A program made the translations under genes and the position numbers. The notes beneath the pieces are model-generated. The model was given only the letters and a program-made list of their open reading frames with translations, did no database searches and was not told the DNA's origin. Below are positions 9,268-18,437 of a stretch of DNA of 27,834 nt, piece by piece. Numbering within the stretch: the stretch's first letter is position 1; each line of letters begins with the position of its first letter. Source of the DNA: Aalborg-AAW-1 sp964458335 (GTDB lineage: Bacteria > Patescibacteriota > Gracilibacteria > Absconditabacterales > Absconditicoccaceae); the NCBI GenBank assembly GCA_964458335.1, contig CAYWIJ010000015.1:1-27834 (forward strand), given 5' to 3'.

Positions 9268-10221
9268 TTATTTATTATATGCATAGGCATAAAGGAGTAC
9301 TTCAACATCTTGAGAATCTTTATAATTAACTATATCGTATTTGATTTCTTGAATTTTATAAAGAATACTGTTATTTAATCCATCGACTTGATCATAAAAC
9401 ACTCTCTTTTCAAGATTATTGAGGAAATCAATAAGATTATCTTGTGAGTTAAAAGTAATAGTAAGGTTTATAGGTACTTGTACGATATTGTTATCTAATA
9501 TAGTATTGTCACCTATAGCAATATCAGTTACATTTCCGTTATATTTTCTTTCTTCTAAAAGTGAATGAGAGCTCTTGGTCATAAATTCATTGATACTTTT
9601 CAGGATTTTGGATTCGTTGATAGCCATTTTTGCTTTTTGGAGACTACCAATCTGGATATATCATTTTACTGTATCCATGTGACTAGTGATCTCTTCTGGT
9701 AGTGTCTCACATCCAGTTTCTTCATTGATACATGCTATGATATCCGCTTTATTGTCTTCAATCTTTTTAATAAAGTCTGTCGTGACTTGATAATCACGTT
9801 GATCATCTATTCTTTTATTGATCGTGTCAGTAAGATCACTACTTTCTCTCCATTTTGCTGTAGTATATTGAAAAGCATTGATAATAGGACCATAAAGAAT
9901 AATGAGAATACTACAGGCGATAAGAGTATAAATCTTATACTTTACTGTATTAAATCTTTGCTCTTGGCTAGATGAGAGTGATACATTACCTGTATTTGAT
10001 ACGACAGGAAAAACATCAGATGCATCAGTAGATCTACTTGCTCCTTGTAAAAGTGTTCCAATAGTAACTTTATTGGTTGTTACTGGAGTACTGGTTGTTC
10101 AAGTCTCCACTTCCTGACTCACTGATGATGGTGGAATCACTGGAGAGGTCGTTGGTTGAAGATTGTTGATCTCCTGTTGTGGAGATGACTGGTTCGAGTT
10201 GTTGCGGTTCAAGAATGACAT
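9268..10221 (-). CDS. PilO-like pilus assembly protein
   Basis: A 317-residue protein: a low-complexity N-terminal 75 residues rich in S, T, P, Q and N, one membrane helix (YTLIACSILIILYGPIINAF), a coiled coil, then a PilO-like periplasmic domain containing IVQVPINLTITFNSQDNL, the usual 'ferredoxin-like' stretch. It would pair with PilN to link the platform to the outer parts of the machine. From ATG 10221 it overlaps the pilN-like gene by 152 bases in another frame. No ATG lies between 10221 and the conserved part, but GTG codons near 10140-10098 could be the real start, which would shorten the overlap. Confidence 0.7.
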
Positions 10222-10771
10222 TTGGATTGATATCAGCATCTAAAGAGAATTCGTAGTAGTTACCTACTTTATTATAATTTTTGATTGCAATATTGGTAAT
10301 AAAAGGAAGTTCAGCAAAACGATCAATAAGATTGATGTAATTATTTACTTCAGAAGAGTAGTAAAGTAGGATTAAATTACTTACCTTACCTTTGAGTGTA
10401 AGTGCTGTTGGGGAGATAGAGAAATCAGAAAGCTGGATTGCATTAACTCCTATAGAATTATTTGCTTGAATTTTTCTCAGCACACTCACTAATGCTGTGA
10501 TTTGATCAGACCATTTTGTAGTGGATGATGAGGCTAAATTTTCTGCAAATTTATAAGAGAAAAAAGCTCTTTCTGATCCAATTTTTGTGATCACATCTTC
10601 AACTTGTTGGAGTTGAGACTGTCTGGTTTCAATTCTCTTATCTAAGAGCATATTGGCTATAAAAGACAAACCATAAGCGATAGCCCCAAGAATAAGAATA
10701 GCAAGACTTACCCCATAGATATACCTCCAAACAGATTGTGGTATGGAAGATTTCATAATCGTATTACTCAT
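10070..10771 (-). CDS. PilN-like pilus assembly protein
   Basis: A 233-residue bitopic membrane protein: a short cytoplasmic head, a helix (YIYGVSLAILILGAIAYGLS), a coiled coil (RIETRQSQLQQVEDVI) and a domain with the PilN-type phrase AIQLSDFSISPTALTLKG. The last 45 residues are S, N, Q and D rich and probably disordered; this is the part that overlaps the pilO-like gene. PilN normally recruits PilM through a short N-terminal motif; I cannot see an obvious one. It is the first gene of the operon, with no internal TGA. Confidence 0.75.
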   Translation of the reverse strand: MSNTIMKSSIPQSVWRYIYGVSLAILILGAIAYGLSFIANMLLDKRIETRQSQLQQVEDVITKIGSERAFFSYKFAENLASSSTTKWSDQITALVSVLRKIQANNSIGVNAIQLSDFSISPTALTLKGKVSNLILLYYSSEVNNYINLIDRFAELPFITNIAIKNYNKVGNYYEFSLDADINPNVILEPQQLEPVISTTGDQQSSTNDLSSDSTIISESGSGDLNNQYSSNNQ

Positions 10772-10801
10772 ACTTCATACAGTGAATAAAAACATATTTC
10801 T

Positions 10802-10840
10802 ATTATAGAGATATTGTATCAAGAATAAAAAAATACTCAA
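10802..10840 (-). promoter_or_regulatory. candidate promoter of the pilus operon
   Basis: On the minus strand TTGAGT (10840-10835), 16 bases, then TACAAT (10818-10813). A second possible -10, TATAAT, lies at 10807-10802 without a good -35. Either would start transcription just before the pilN-like ATG at 10771. Confidence 0.4.
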
Positions 10841-10907
10841 TATTTTGAGTGAAATAGACTTGTGATAATGATGTTTTATGATATAACATGTAAAAAAGAA
10901 AAATAAC

Positions 10908-10936
10908 TTGTAATGATGAAGTCAAATTAGTATAAT
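10908..10936 (+). promoter_or_regulatory. promoter of serS
   Basis: TTGTAA (10908-10913), a 17-bp spacer and a perfect TATAAT (10931-10936), 41 bases before the serS ATG. No T-box leader is visible in the short 5' region. Confidence 0.6.
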
Positions 10937-10977
10937 AAGAGATTGTCATTGATTTTTATCATAAAATAACATAAGCG

Positions 10978-12219
10978 ATGTTAGATATTAATTTTATCCG
11001 TGAGAATAGTGCTCGTGTTACATTGGCTGCTCAAGGTAAAAATAAACCTCTTGATTTAGATTACCTCTTCTCTTTAGATGATAAGAGAAAACAATTTCAA
11101 GGAATGATTGATCAGTTAAAATTTGATCAAAAAAAAGCTGGACAAGAACGTAATATCGAGCTTGCTACTTCACTCAAAGACCAAATTTCATCGTATCAGA
11201 AGGAGTACGATGATGTTCTGTCAGAATACAATGCTTTGATGCTTCAAGTACCTCAAATTATTCATCCAGAAGTTCCATTAGGAAAGGATGAGAATGAAAA
11301 TGTGGAGGTGAGGAAAGAAGGAATGATTCCACAATTTGATTTTCCATTCCAAGATCACGTGACATTGATGGAGAAGAATAAGATGTTAGATGTAGAGAGA
11401 GGAGTGAAATTGTCAGGTGCTCGTAGTTATGTACTCACTGGTGATGGAGCATTGTTGGAACAAGCAGTATTACAATATGCTTTTCAAAAAATGGTGAAGA
11501 AGGGATTTACGCCAATGAATGTTCCCTATATGGTAGATACAAGTTGTTTGATCGGTACAGGATATTTCCCTGGAGGAGAAGAAGATGCTTACTGTATGGA
11601 ACGTGATGATAAATGGCTTATCGCCACCGCTGAAATTCCACTTACTGCATATCATAAAGATGAGATCCTTGATGGTACAGAATTACCAAAAGCATTCGTC
11701 TGACTGTCGCCATGTTTCCGTCGTGAGGCTGGAAGTTATGGTAGGGACACTCGTGGTTTGTACCGTGTTCATCAGTTTAATAAAGTAGAACAGGTAGTGA
11801 TCTTGCCTGCTGATGAAGAAATGACTATGGATTGGTATTATCGTATCTTGTGAAATTCAGAAGAAGTGTTGAAAGATTTGGAGATACCCTATCGTCTCTT
11901 AGCACTCTGTACAGGAGATATGTCGCTTGGTAAATATATTACTCATGATATTGAGTGTTGGATGCCAAGTAGAGACGCCTATGGGGAGACTCATTCAGCA
12001 AGTGCGTTCTTAGATTTCCAGGCTCGTAGATTGAATCTTCGTTATCGTGATGCAGATGGTAAGATTAAAACATGTTATACGATGAATAATACCGTTTTGG
12101 CTTGTCCTCGTTTCTTGATTGCATTGATTGAGAATTATCAAAATGCTGATGGATCTATTCGTATTCCTAAAGTGCTGCAACCTTATATGTGAAAAGAGGT
12201 GATTAAAAATTTTGATTAA
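10978..12219 (+). CDS. serS: seryl-tRNA synthetase
   Basis: A 413-residue class IIa aminoacyl-tRNA synthetase that charges tRNA-Ser. MLDINFIRENSARV begins the long N-terminal coiled-coil arm (residues about 25-100). The catalytic core shows TAEIPLTAYH, motif 2 as PCFRREAGSYGRDTRGLYRV, and HQFNKVE. Motif 3 follows near the end (TMNNTVLACPRFLIALIENY). Three TGA codons (11701, 11851, 12190) are read as Gly, the first just before motif 2 where the family has GxSPCFR. Under the standard code it would break into three pieces. The gene is normal in length and stands alone behind its own promoter. Confidence 0.96.
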
Positions 12220-12239
12220 AAATAGCTACTCATCTATTG

Positions 12240-12367
12240 CGTCATGTTGAGTGGAGCGTAGTGGAATCGAAGCATCTTGTCTGTTATTATATTGTGATGA
12301 CAGGATTCTTCGACTTCGTTGCACTGCGCTCCTCTCGCTTTAAATCTCGAGTTAAAGCAGAATGACG
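12240..12367. repeat. composite inverted-repeat element after serS
   Basis: The left end GCGTCATGTTGAGTGGAGCG and the right end GCAGAATGAC frame a segment with partly inverted words (GAATCGAAGCATC on one side, GGATTCTTCGACTTCG on the other). It resembles the family of bacterial intergenic repeats bounded by GTCAT...ATGAC, related in style but not in sequence to the element at 3900. The 220 bases between serS and the next gene hold nothing else I can see. Confidence 0.6.
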
Positions 12368-12443
12368 ATTTATAGCTACCACACAGATGTATAACCAGAT
12401 AGCTGTTAATTCGCTATTGGAGGTTCTTTAGTTATCGTTTGTT

Positions 12444-13550
12444 ATGAATTATTATTGTAAAATTGTTGTTATTCTTATTGTATTGATTTCCATTGTTGTG
12501 CCTACTACATATGCACAAGATAGCTCTATCATTGCATCGCACCCCTTAATCTCTTCTAGAGTAAAAAGTATGGTCGATAGCTCGAATAAATTATGAGATA
12601 AAAGAAGTATTCTTACTATACAAAATAATATTACTTTACTTCAAGAAGATCTTACTGAAAAGTATCAGTGAGAAATGATTATTACAGATAACCCTCAGAC
12701 TGAGCAAGAAAACCTTTCTCAAGCTATGGATGTTTTGGCTCGTTATCTTTGTCTCCATAGACAGTCAGTACTAGATTCATTTAATAATAAAAAATACTAT
12801 ATACCATCAGTGGATAAAGATAAAGTAGAAACCACTCAAGGAGCGTGTTATCGTAATAACACATTACTCCATGAAGAAGGGATACATTATTATACAATAC
12901 CATGAATTGGTACATTACAAACTATTCCTTTATCTCTACTCAAAGAACTCTGATATTCTACTCAAAATTTGGAGCAATACATTGAATCAGATGATATTAC
13001 ACTCACCTCGTCAGATAATTTCTTCTTTGAATGATTTGCAAATAAAGAGATTATCCCATTATTTAATTTAACGAATACTCCTCAAGTAAAAATATGGAAG
13101 CGTAAATTTGATAGTGTAAAGATTATTGCTTATGTAGAATCTAATAATTATCCATTTGTAGATGGAAATGTAATGATTGCTATTTTAGCAAAAAAAGGAG
13201 ATAATCTGATCAAAATTACTACTCCATATGGACAATTACATCATGAACTTCTGCAGAATGTGATGGTTATGGTACAGCAGATGTTTGAGTATTCTATTCA
13301 TGAAGATTTGAAAGATTCACTACTCCTTTCTAAGTATTATGATGATGTTTATACTACTTTTGCTAGAGAGAATGGTATAAACCAAAATTCTATTATAAAA
13401 AATCTTGTACATTATTATCTTTCTGCGCTTTGGCAATATGATGAGCAACCTACAGAATTTGCAAAAATGATCCCATCTCTTATTGAAAAAGATATCCTCT
13501 TTCAGATAAAATTACAATCTGCACTTGCAGACTTAGAAGCATTTCTCTAA
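12444..13550 (+). CDS. secreted protein of unknown function
   Basis: A 368-residue protein with a signal peptide (MNYYCKIVVILIVLISIVVP, then TTYAQ as a likely signal peptidase I site). The mature part has a helical stretch of about 70 residues, a central region of mixed strands and a helical C-terminus with YYDDVYTTFARENG. I recognise no family or catalytic motif. Five TGA codons are read as Gly. ATG 12444 was chosen because it starts the signal peptide. It sits between serS and lgt but ends at its own terminator, so linkage to lgt is doubtful. Confidence 0.75.
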
Positions 13551-13571
13551 TATACAGAGAGATGTTTTTTT
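13540..13571 (+). terminator. terminator overlapping the stop of the secreted protein gene
   Basis: CATTTCTCT (13540-13548) pairs with AGAGAGATG (13556-13564), one G-U, with a 7-nt loop and seven T after it. The TAA stop (13548-13550) straddles stem and loop. Confidence 0.75.
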
Positions 13572-13628
13572 AAGATTCGTTCTTGGTTTGCTGATTTAAA
13601 TACTTCTTTTACTTCCTTTACTTTTATA

Positions 13629-14480
13629 ATGATAGCATTTTCCATCGGATCAATACATGTCTATTGGTATGGTATTATGTATTTTTTAAGTTTTTTACTG
13701 GGATATGGATTGTTGTACTATGGACAGAAACAGTGATGGTATAAGGGATTTGATGCTGATATTGTGATAGGGAAAGATCTTGATGGATTGATACTTGCTA
13801 TTCTTATAGGAGTGATGTTGTGAGGAAGATTGGGACATGTATTTATTTATGATTGGTCATATTTTATGACACATCCATTGAAAATTCTTGCATTTCAAGA
13901 AGGTGGAATGTCATTTATTGGAGGGATTATAGGTGTGGTGGTGAGTATGATTATCTATCTGTATTATTTTTCTCCTCTTAACAATATAAACAATAAAGAT
14001 ATACTCTCTGTATTTGATGCGATGATACCCATAGTTCCTATAGGAATATTTTTTGGGAGATTTGGAAATTTTCTCAATCAGGAACTCTATGGTAGAGTAG
14101 TAGCACAATCGCAATGATTATCTGGTTATCTGGTTGAGTTACTTACTCGTTTGGATTTTTTCTATGTCTATGAAACTATTGATACTCAGCTAAGAGTAAA
14201 TACGAATTTTCTTTCTATGTTATTTGAATGACTTTTGATAGCTATCGTTCTTTGGATATTATTTTTCAAAAAAGTAGTCACTAAAAAACGATATTCTTGA
14301 CAGTTATCATCTATTTTTCTTGGACTATATTCGAGTATAAGGTTCGTTTTAGAATATGTGAGACAAGATAGTCAAACAGAATTTGTAGGACGGTTTACAA
14401 GATCACAACGATTTTTCTTATTGTTCTTTATTATGGCAGTGATAGAATATATCCTTCTTGCTAAGAAAAAAAATCTGTAA
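13629..14480 (+). CDS. lgt: prolipoprotein diacylglyceryl transferase
   Basis: A 283-residue polytopic membrane enzyme that moves diacylglycerol from phosphatidylglycerol to the lipobox cysteine of prolipoproteins. Family signatures: HVYWYGIMYFLSFLLGY near the N-terminus, LGGRLGHVFIYDW, FQEGGMSFIGGIIG, and the Lgt signature GRFGNFLNQELYGR near residue 143 with its essential Arg. RFVLEYVRQD closes the catalytic part. Five or so TGA codons are read as Gly, one in LGGRLGH. The start is uncertain: ATG 13629 leaves a slightly short N-terminus, and the frame is open further upstream without another ATG, GTG or TTG I would trust. With lspA further on, it completes the first two steps of lipoprotein maturation. 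Confidence 0.9.
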
Positions 14481-14550
14481 TACTTTATATGGTATATTAT
14501 CAAAATAAAAAGAATGAGAGGATTATTAATTAGTATATATTCGTATATAT

Positions 14551-14582
14551 AAAAAGAAAACTCTCGATGTGAGAGTTTTTTT
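14551..14582. terminator. bidirectional terminator between convergent genes
   Basis: AAAACTCTC / GAGAGTTTT with loop GATGT. T runs follow on both strands, so it can end both lgt (plus) and the small gene at 14661-15071 (minus). Confidence 0.8.
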
Positions 14583-14660
14583 ATAATTAGATAATTATTA
14601 GTGAGTACGTATATCTCATTGACGAGAACTGAAGACAATACAAGTTCAATCTGGTAATTA

Positions 14661-15071
14661 TTACTCATTATCTTTTTTTGTAAGGAGGACTCTATTTGGA
14701 ATATCCATATCGTCTATGATAAGATCTTCAGGAGTTTCGAGTTCATGGTTATTATGTTCATTGTCTATATTGTCCTTTTTCTTTCTTATGAGTTGGTTAT
14801 ACTTAGTATAATATTCTGGTGCTAGTGTCTGTTCATTGAAGTTTAATAGATTTGTCATATATTTTTGTCTTATTTGATCTAGATGTTGTTGTATAGTAGG
14901 ATCTGAAATATCAAATGATGATAGTATTGATTCTCAAAAATTGTCTACCAATCTTTTATTTGTTTCCTTTGTTTGCTCTTCTCTCATCTTTTTAGGAACA
15001 GATGCAAGATTTTTCCTTTGTGTAAGATTGTTGAACTGATTGGTCGTTCTTTTGAGTTTATGATTAGACAT
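14661..15071 (-). CDS. small hydrophilic protein of unknown function
   Basis: A 136-residue, strongly charged protein (MSNHKLKRTTNQFNNLTQRK at the N-terminus, an acidic ELETPEDLIIDDMDIPNR near the C-terminus). It has no membrane segment or signal peptide, and is predicted mostly helical or disordered. One TGA is read as Gly near residue 48. I recognise no family and no DNA-binding motif I would defend. Its promoter matches consensus at both hexamers and overlaps the -35 of the divergent ATPase operon, so the two may be co-regulated. Confidence 0.7.
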
Positions 15072-15119
15072 GAGTTTTGTTTTTATAATATATAAAATTT
15101 TTCTACTATTCCTATTTTC

Positions 15120-15147
15120 ATTATAGTGAATATTTTATATTTGTCAA
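15120..15147 (-). promoter_or_regulatory. consensus promoter of the small gene
   Basis: On the minus strand TTGACA (15147-15142), 16 bases, TATAAT (15125-15120): 12 of 12 consensus positions, 49 bases before the ATG at 15071. Its -35 shares five base pairs with the -35 of the divergent promoter at 15141. Confidence 0.8.
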
Positions 15148-15168
15148 TTAAATAATAACTTTTATGAT
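15141..15168 (+). promoter_or_regulatory. promoter of the tandem ATPase operon
   Basis: TTGTCA (15141-15146), 16 bases, TATGAT (15163-15168): 10 of 12 consensus positions. The start of transcription would be near 15175, before the ATG codons at 15180 and 15250. Confidence 0.55.
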
Positions 15169-15249
15169 TATGGTACTGAATGTCAAGTAAATATACAGAA
15201 TTTCTGTCAGAACTCTTGTGTTTTTTGTGATTATTTCTATACTTTTTAT

Positions 15250-18200
15250 ATGAACTTAGCAGAATGTCAGAAACAGCTTAATACTACACTAGCCAAAACA
15301 AGTTCGACTAATGTGTCGCAACTTACTAATTCAGCGTGGTGAACAAATAGAGATGATTGTATTTCAGTTTTTTGATGATTACAAAAAATAAATACCTATG
15401 TTCAAACAGTAGATCGTAGTACACTTTCTATCACTAGTGAAACAAAAATACCAGTAGATAATTTACAAACTTCTACACAAGAAGCAAAAACTTTTTTTTC
15501 AGGAGAAATGAATACGGCTATTACTTTTATGAAAAATGCAGGGATAATTCTCTTATTACTCTTTATTGGATTTCTCTTGTATAAAACTATTAGATATTGC
15601 GTAGTGTTTTTCTATGATGTATGGAATGCTAATCGTATGATTTACCTGAAAGTATTACAAACACGTGGAGATAGTAAAATAGATCGTGATGTGAGTAAAG
15701 AATTAGCAAAAGATATGAAAGAGAAGATCTCTCGTATGTCACAAGTATACAATAATCTTTATAAACTTGGAGAAGCATCATTTTATGAATCTATTCTCTC
15801 TATTTTAGTGAAAAAACCTAAAGTTGCTCTCACGATATCTTATGAGGAAGGTAAAGTAGAATTTATTATTTGAGTATATCCAGAATTTAGAGCTATTGTA
15901 GAGGGAGCTATTTCTGCACAATTTAGTGATTCTAGTATAGAAATATGTGATAAACCAAAATTTTTTAAGAAAAAATATAATGATCTGTCTGTTCTTGAAC
16001 CAGAGAAAGATGTAGTCTATACAATCAAAAATTATAAATATATGCCTGATGATCCCTTGAATAATTTGGTAGATTCGGTAGCTAAAGTAAGTCCAGAGGA
16101 TACGTTCCATATTCTGATGGTATTAAAGCCTGCAAATGAAAAATATAATAGAAGAGTGAAAAAATTTGCAGACGCTCTCTTTAAAAAACAAGACTCAAAA
16201 ATTAAAAATACACCTCGATGGCAATATATTCTTATGCCACGAAAGATTTTTACATTCTTTATTTATGGACCATCCAAAGAATTATTGAAAGGGAAAGACG
16301 AACCTGCTGGTATGGTGCGCATGATCAAAGCTGAAGAGGATGCTTATCAATCTATGGGAGAAGAAGCGGCTAATCATGCATTTGAAACAGGCTTAGTGCT
16401 TCTTACTTCTTCTGATGACAAATCTCATCTTACTTCTAACTTGCAGAATGTGACGAGTGCCTATTCTATCTATTCAGAGCAATATCTGAATGAGATTAAA
16501 GAATCAAATATAAAAAAAGATATTTTCTGACGATTTTTTAAGCCATTATGGCGTTTTGCAGTCAGATTCAAACTTTTGCATTTTTTCTCTACCGTTCACG
16601 TCTTTTCAGTGAATGCATTATCATCATTATTTCATTTACCAGATGGTGTATATAATAGATCACAAGCTATTCGTTGGATGGAATATAAAGCACTTCCAGC
16701 CCCAAGTGATATACCTGTCATGAAGCCAGTAGATGATACAGGGTATGTGATGAGTGGTGTCTTAGCAGAATCGTATTTATGAGGAAAATTAGATACTATA
16801 TTACGTACTCTAAAAGATCCTGCTATTGGTACAAGAATTCAAACAGAGGATGTATTGACACCTATAGAGCAATATAAACAGGATGATCTTGCTGATAAAG
16901 AAGTTGTAGAGAAAGATGATAAAAAATATGTAAAAACCACAAACCAGAAAGAACTTTACTGATACAAAATAAATCGTGGATGAGTATTGTTAGGAGTTAA
17001 TATTTATAGAAACGCATATACTCCCATCTATATGAAGAGAGAAGATCGTATGAGACATCATTATTTGATATGAAAATCAGGTACTGGAAAATCTGTCTTA
17101 TTGCAAACCATGGCTCGCCAAGATATTTGGAATGGAGATGGATGTTGTGTTATTGATCCTCATGGAGATTTGGTAGAAGATATTTTAGAATATATACCTA
17201 AAGAAAGAGCAAAAGATGTGATTTTCTTTGATGCTGGTAATGAAGATCGTCCTATGGGATTAAATCTGTATGATATTGATAGTGTAGATAAAGCTGATCG
17301 TACAGTCAATGATGCAACAGAGATCTTTTTGAAAATGTTTGGATCTGAAATCTTTGGTCCTCGTATTCAAGAATACTTCAAATATGGTAGCTTAACACTT
17401 TTGGAAGATTTAGAAGATAAACCAACATTACTTGATGTGCCTCGTCTTTTTACTGATGAAACCTATAGAGAATTTAAAACTAAAAAAGTAAAAAATGCAG
17501 TGGTAAAGAACTTCTGGGAGAAAACATATGCTGCTATGTGAGATAGAGAAAAACAAGAAATTATTCCATATTTTACTTCTAAATTTGTATCATTTAATAC
17601 GAATAGACTGATCAGAAATATCATCTGACAAGCAGAAACTGCTATTAAGTTTCGTGAAGCTATGGATAGTCAGAAAATTATTCTTGTTTCACTTTCCAAA
17701 GGTAAAATTGGGGAAATTAATGCACAGCTTCTCGGTATGATTATTGTATCACAGATATATAATGGAGCGATGGGGCGTGCAAATACTGCTCAAGAAGATC
17801 GTAAAGATTTTTTCTTATATGTGGATGAGTTTCAAAACTTTGTATCTGCTACATTTGCTGANNNNNNNNNNTATCCTCTCAGAAGCACGTAAATATAGAT
17901 TAGGTCTGATTATGGCACACCAATATATTGCACAATTAGAATCAGGGGATAAAACAGCATGATGAAAAGCAGATGTGAAAGCAGCAGTATTTGGTAATGC
18001 TGGTACGATACAATCATTTAAGATTGGAGCACCTGATGCTGAATTTTTAGAAAAAGAATATGCCCCAGTATTAGGAGCTCAAGATATTATTGGAATTGCA
18101 AATTATAAGACGTATTGTAAATTGAATATTGATAACTCTACTTCTCGTGTATTCTCTATGAATGCTATCTATACACAAGACTATAGAAACAAAAAAATTG

Positions 18201-18415
18201 GATCAGTACTCAAAGAATATTCTGCTAAAAAATATGGTCGTAAAAGGGCTTTTGTAGATGCTGAAATCTCAACAAGACTTGGAATTACTTTAGATGATGA
18301 TACTACCTCTCTTACTCCTACTGTACCATCTTCAACTGATGATACTATTGATACTATCGTGAAAGAAAGTGATCAAGTTAATGAACAACAAGAACAGATA
18401 ACTGTATCAGAATAA
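15250..18415 (+). CDS. VirD4/TraD/HerA-like membrane ATPase, first of two paralogs
   Basis: About 1052 residues if the N gap stands for three bases. Order: an N-terminal region of about 90 residues with cysteines, a membrane helix (AGIILLLLFIGFLLY), a domain of about 450 residues shared with the next protein, then the motor. Walker A is GKSGTGKS at residue 608 with its first Gly as TGA, followed by VIDPHGDLVEDILEYIP. Walker B is LYVDEFQNF near 858, and AHQYIAQL sits where coupling proteins have their sensor motif. The family pumps DNA or protein through type IV secretion-like channels or moves DNA; the substrate is unknown. No relaxase, VirB4 or VirB6 is visible. The start is uncertain: a hydrophobic stretch in other frames at 15180-15248 suggests a possible frameshift. 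Confidence 0.8.
17862..17871. other. assembly gap of ten N inside the first ATPase gene
   Basis: The reading frame differs by one on the two sides. The paralog reads FESVLSEARK here, while this copy reads TFA, GA-, gap, -T, ILSEARK. A true gap of three bases restores the frame and matches the paralog residue for residue. Confidence 0.9.
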
Positions 18416-18437
18416 TATTTATTTTGCTATCTCCTTT

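Noticed and set aside
14372..14668. 98-codon minus-strand frame overlapping the end of lgt
   Set aside because: It runs through the bidirectional terminator and antisense to the lgt C-terminus; composition is that of a shadow frame.
15127..15249. In-frame cysteine-rich upstream extension of the first ATPase
   Set aside because: It has no ATG, GTG or TTG in frame and would begin upstream of the predicted promoter -10.
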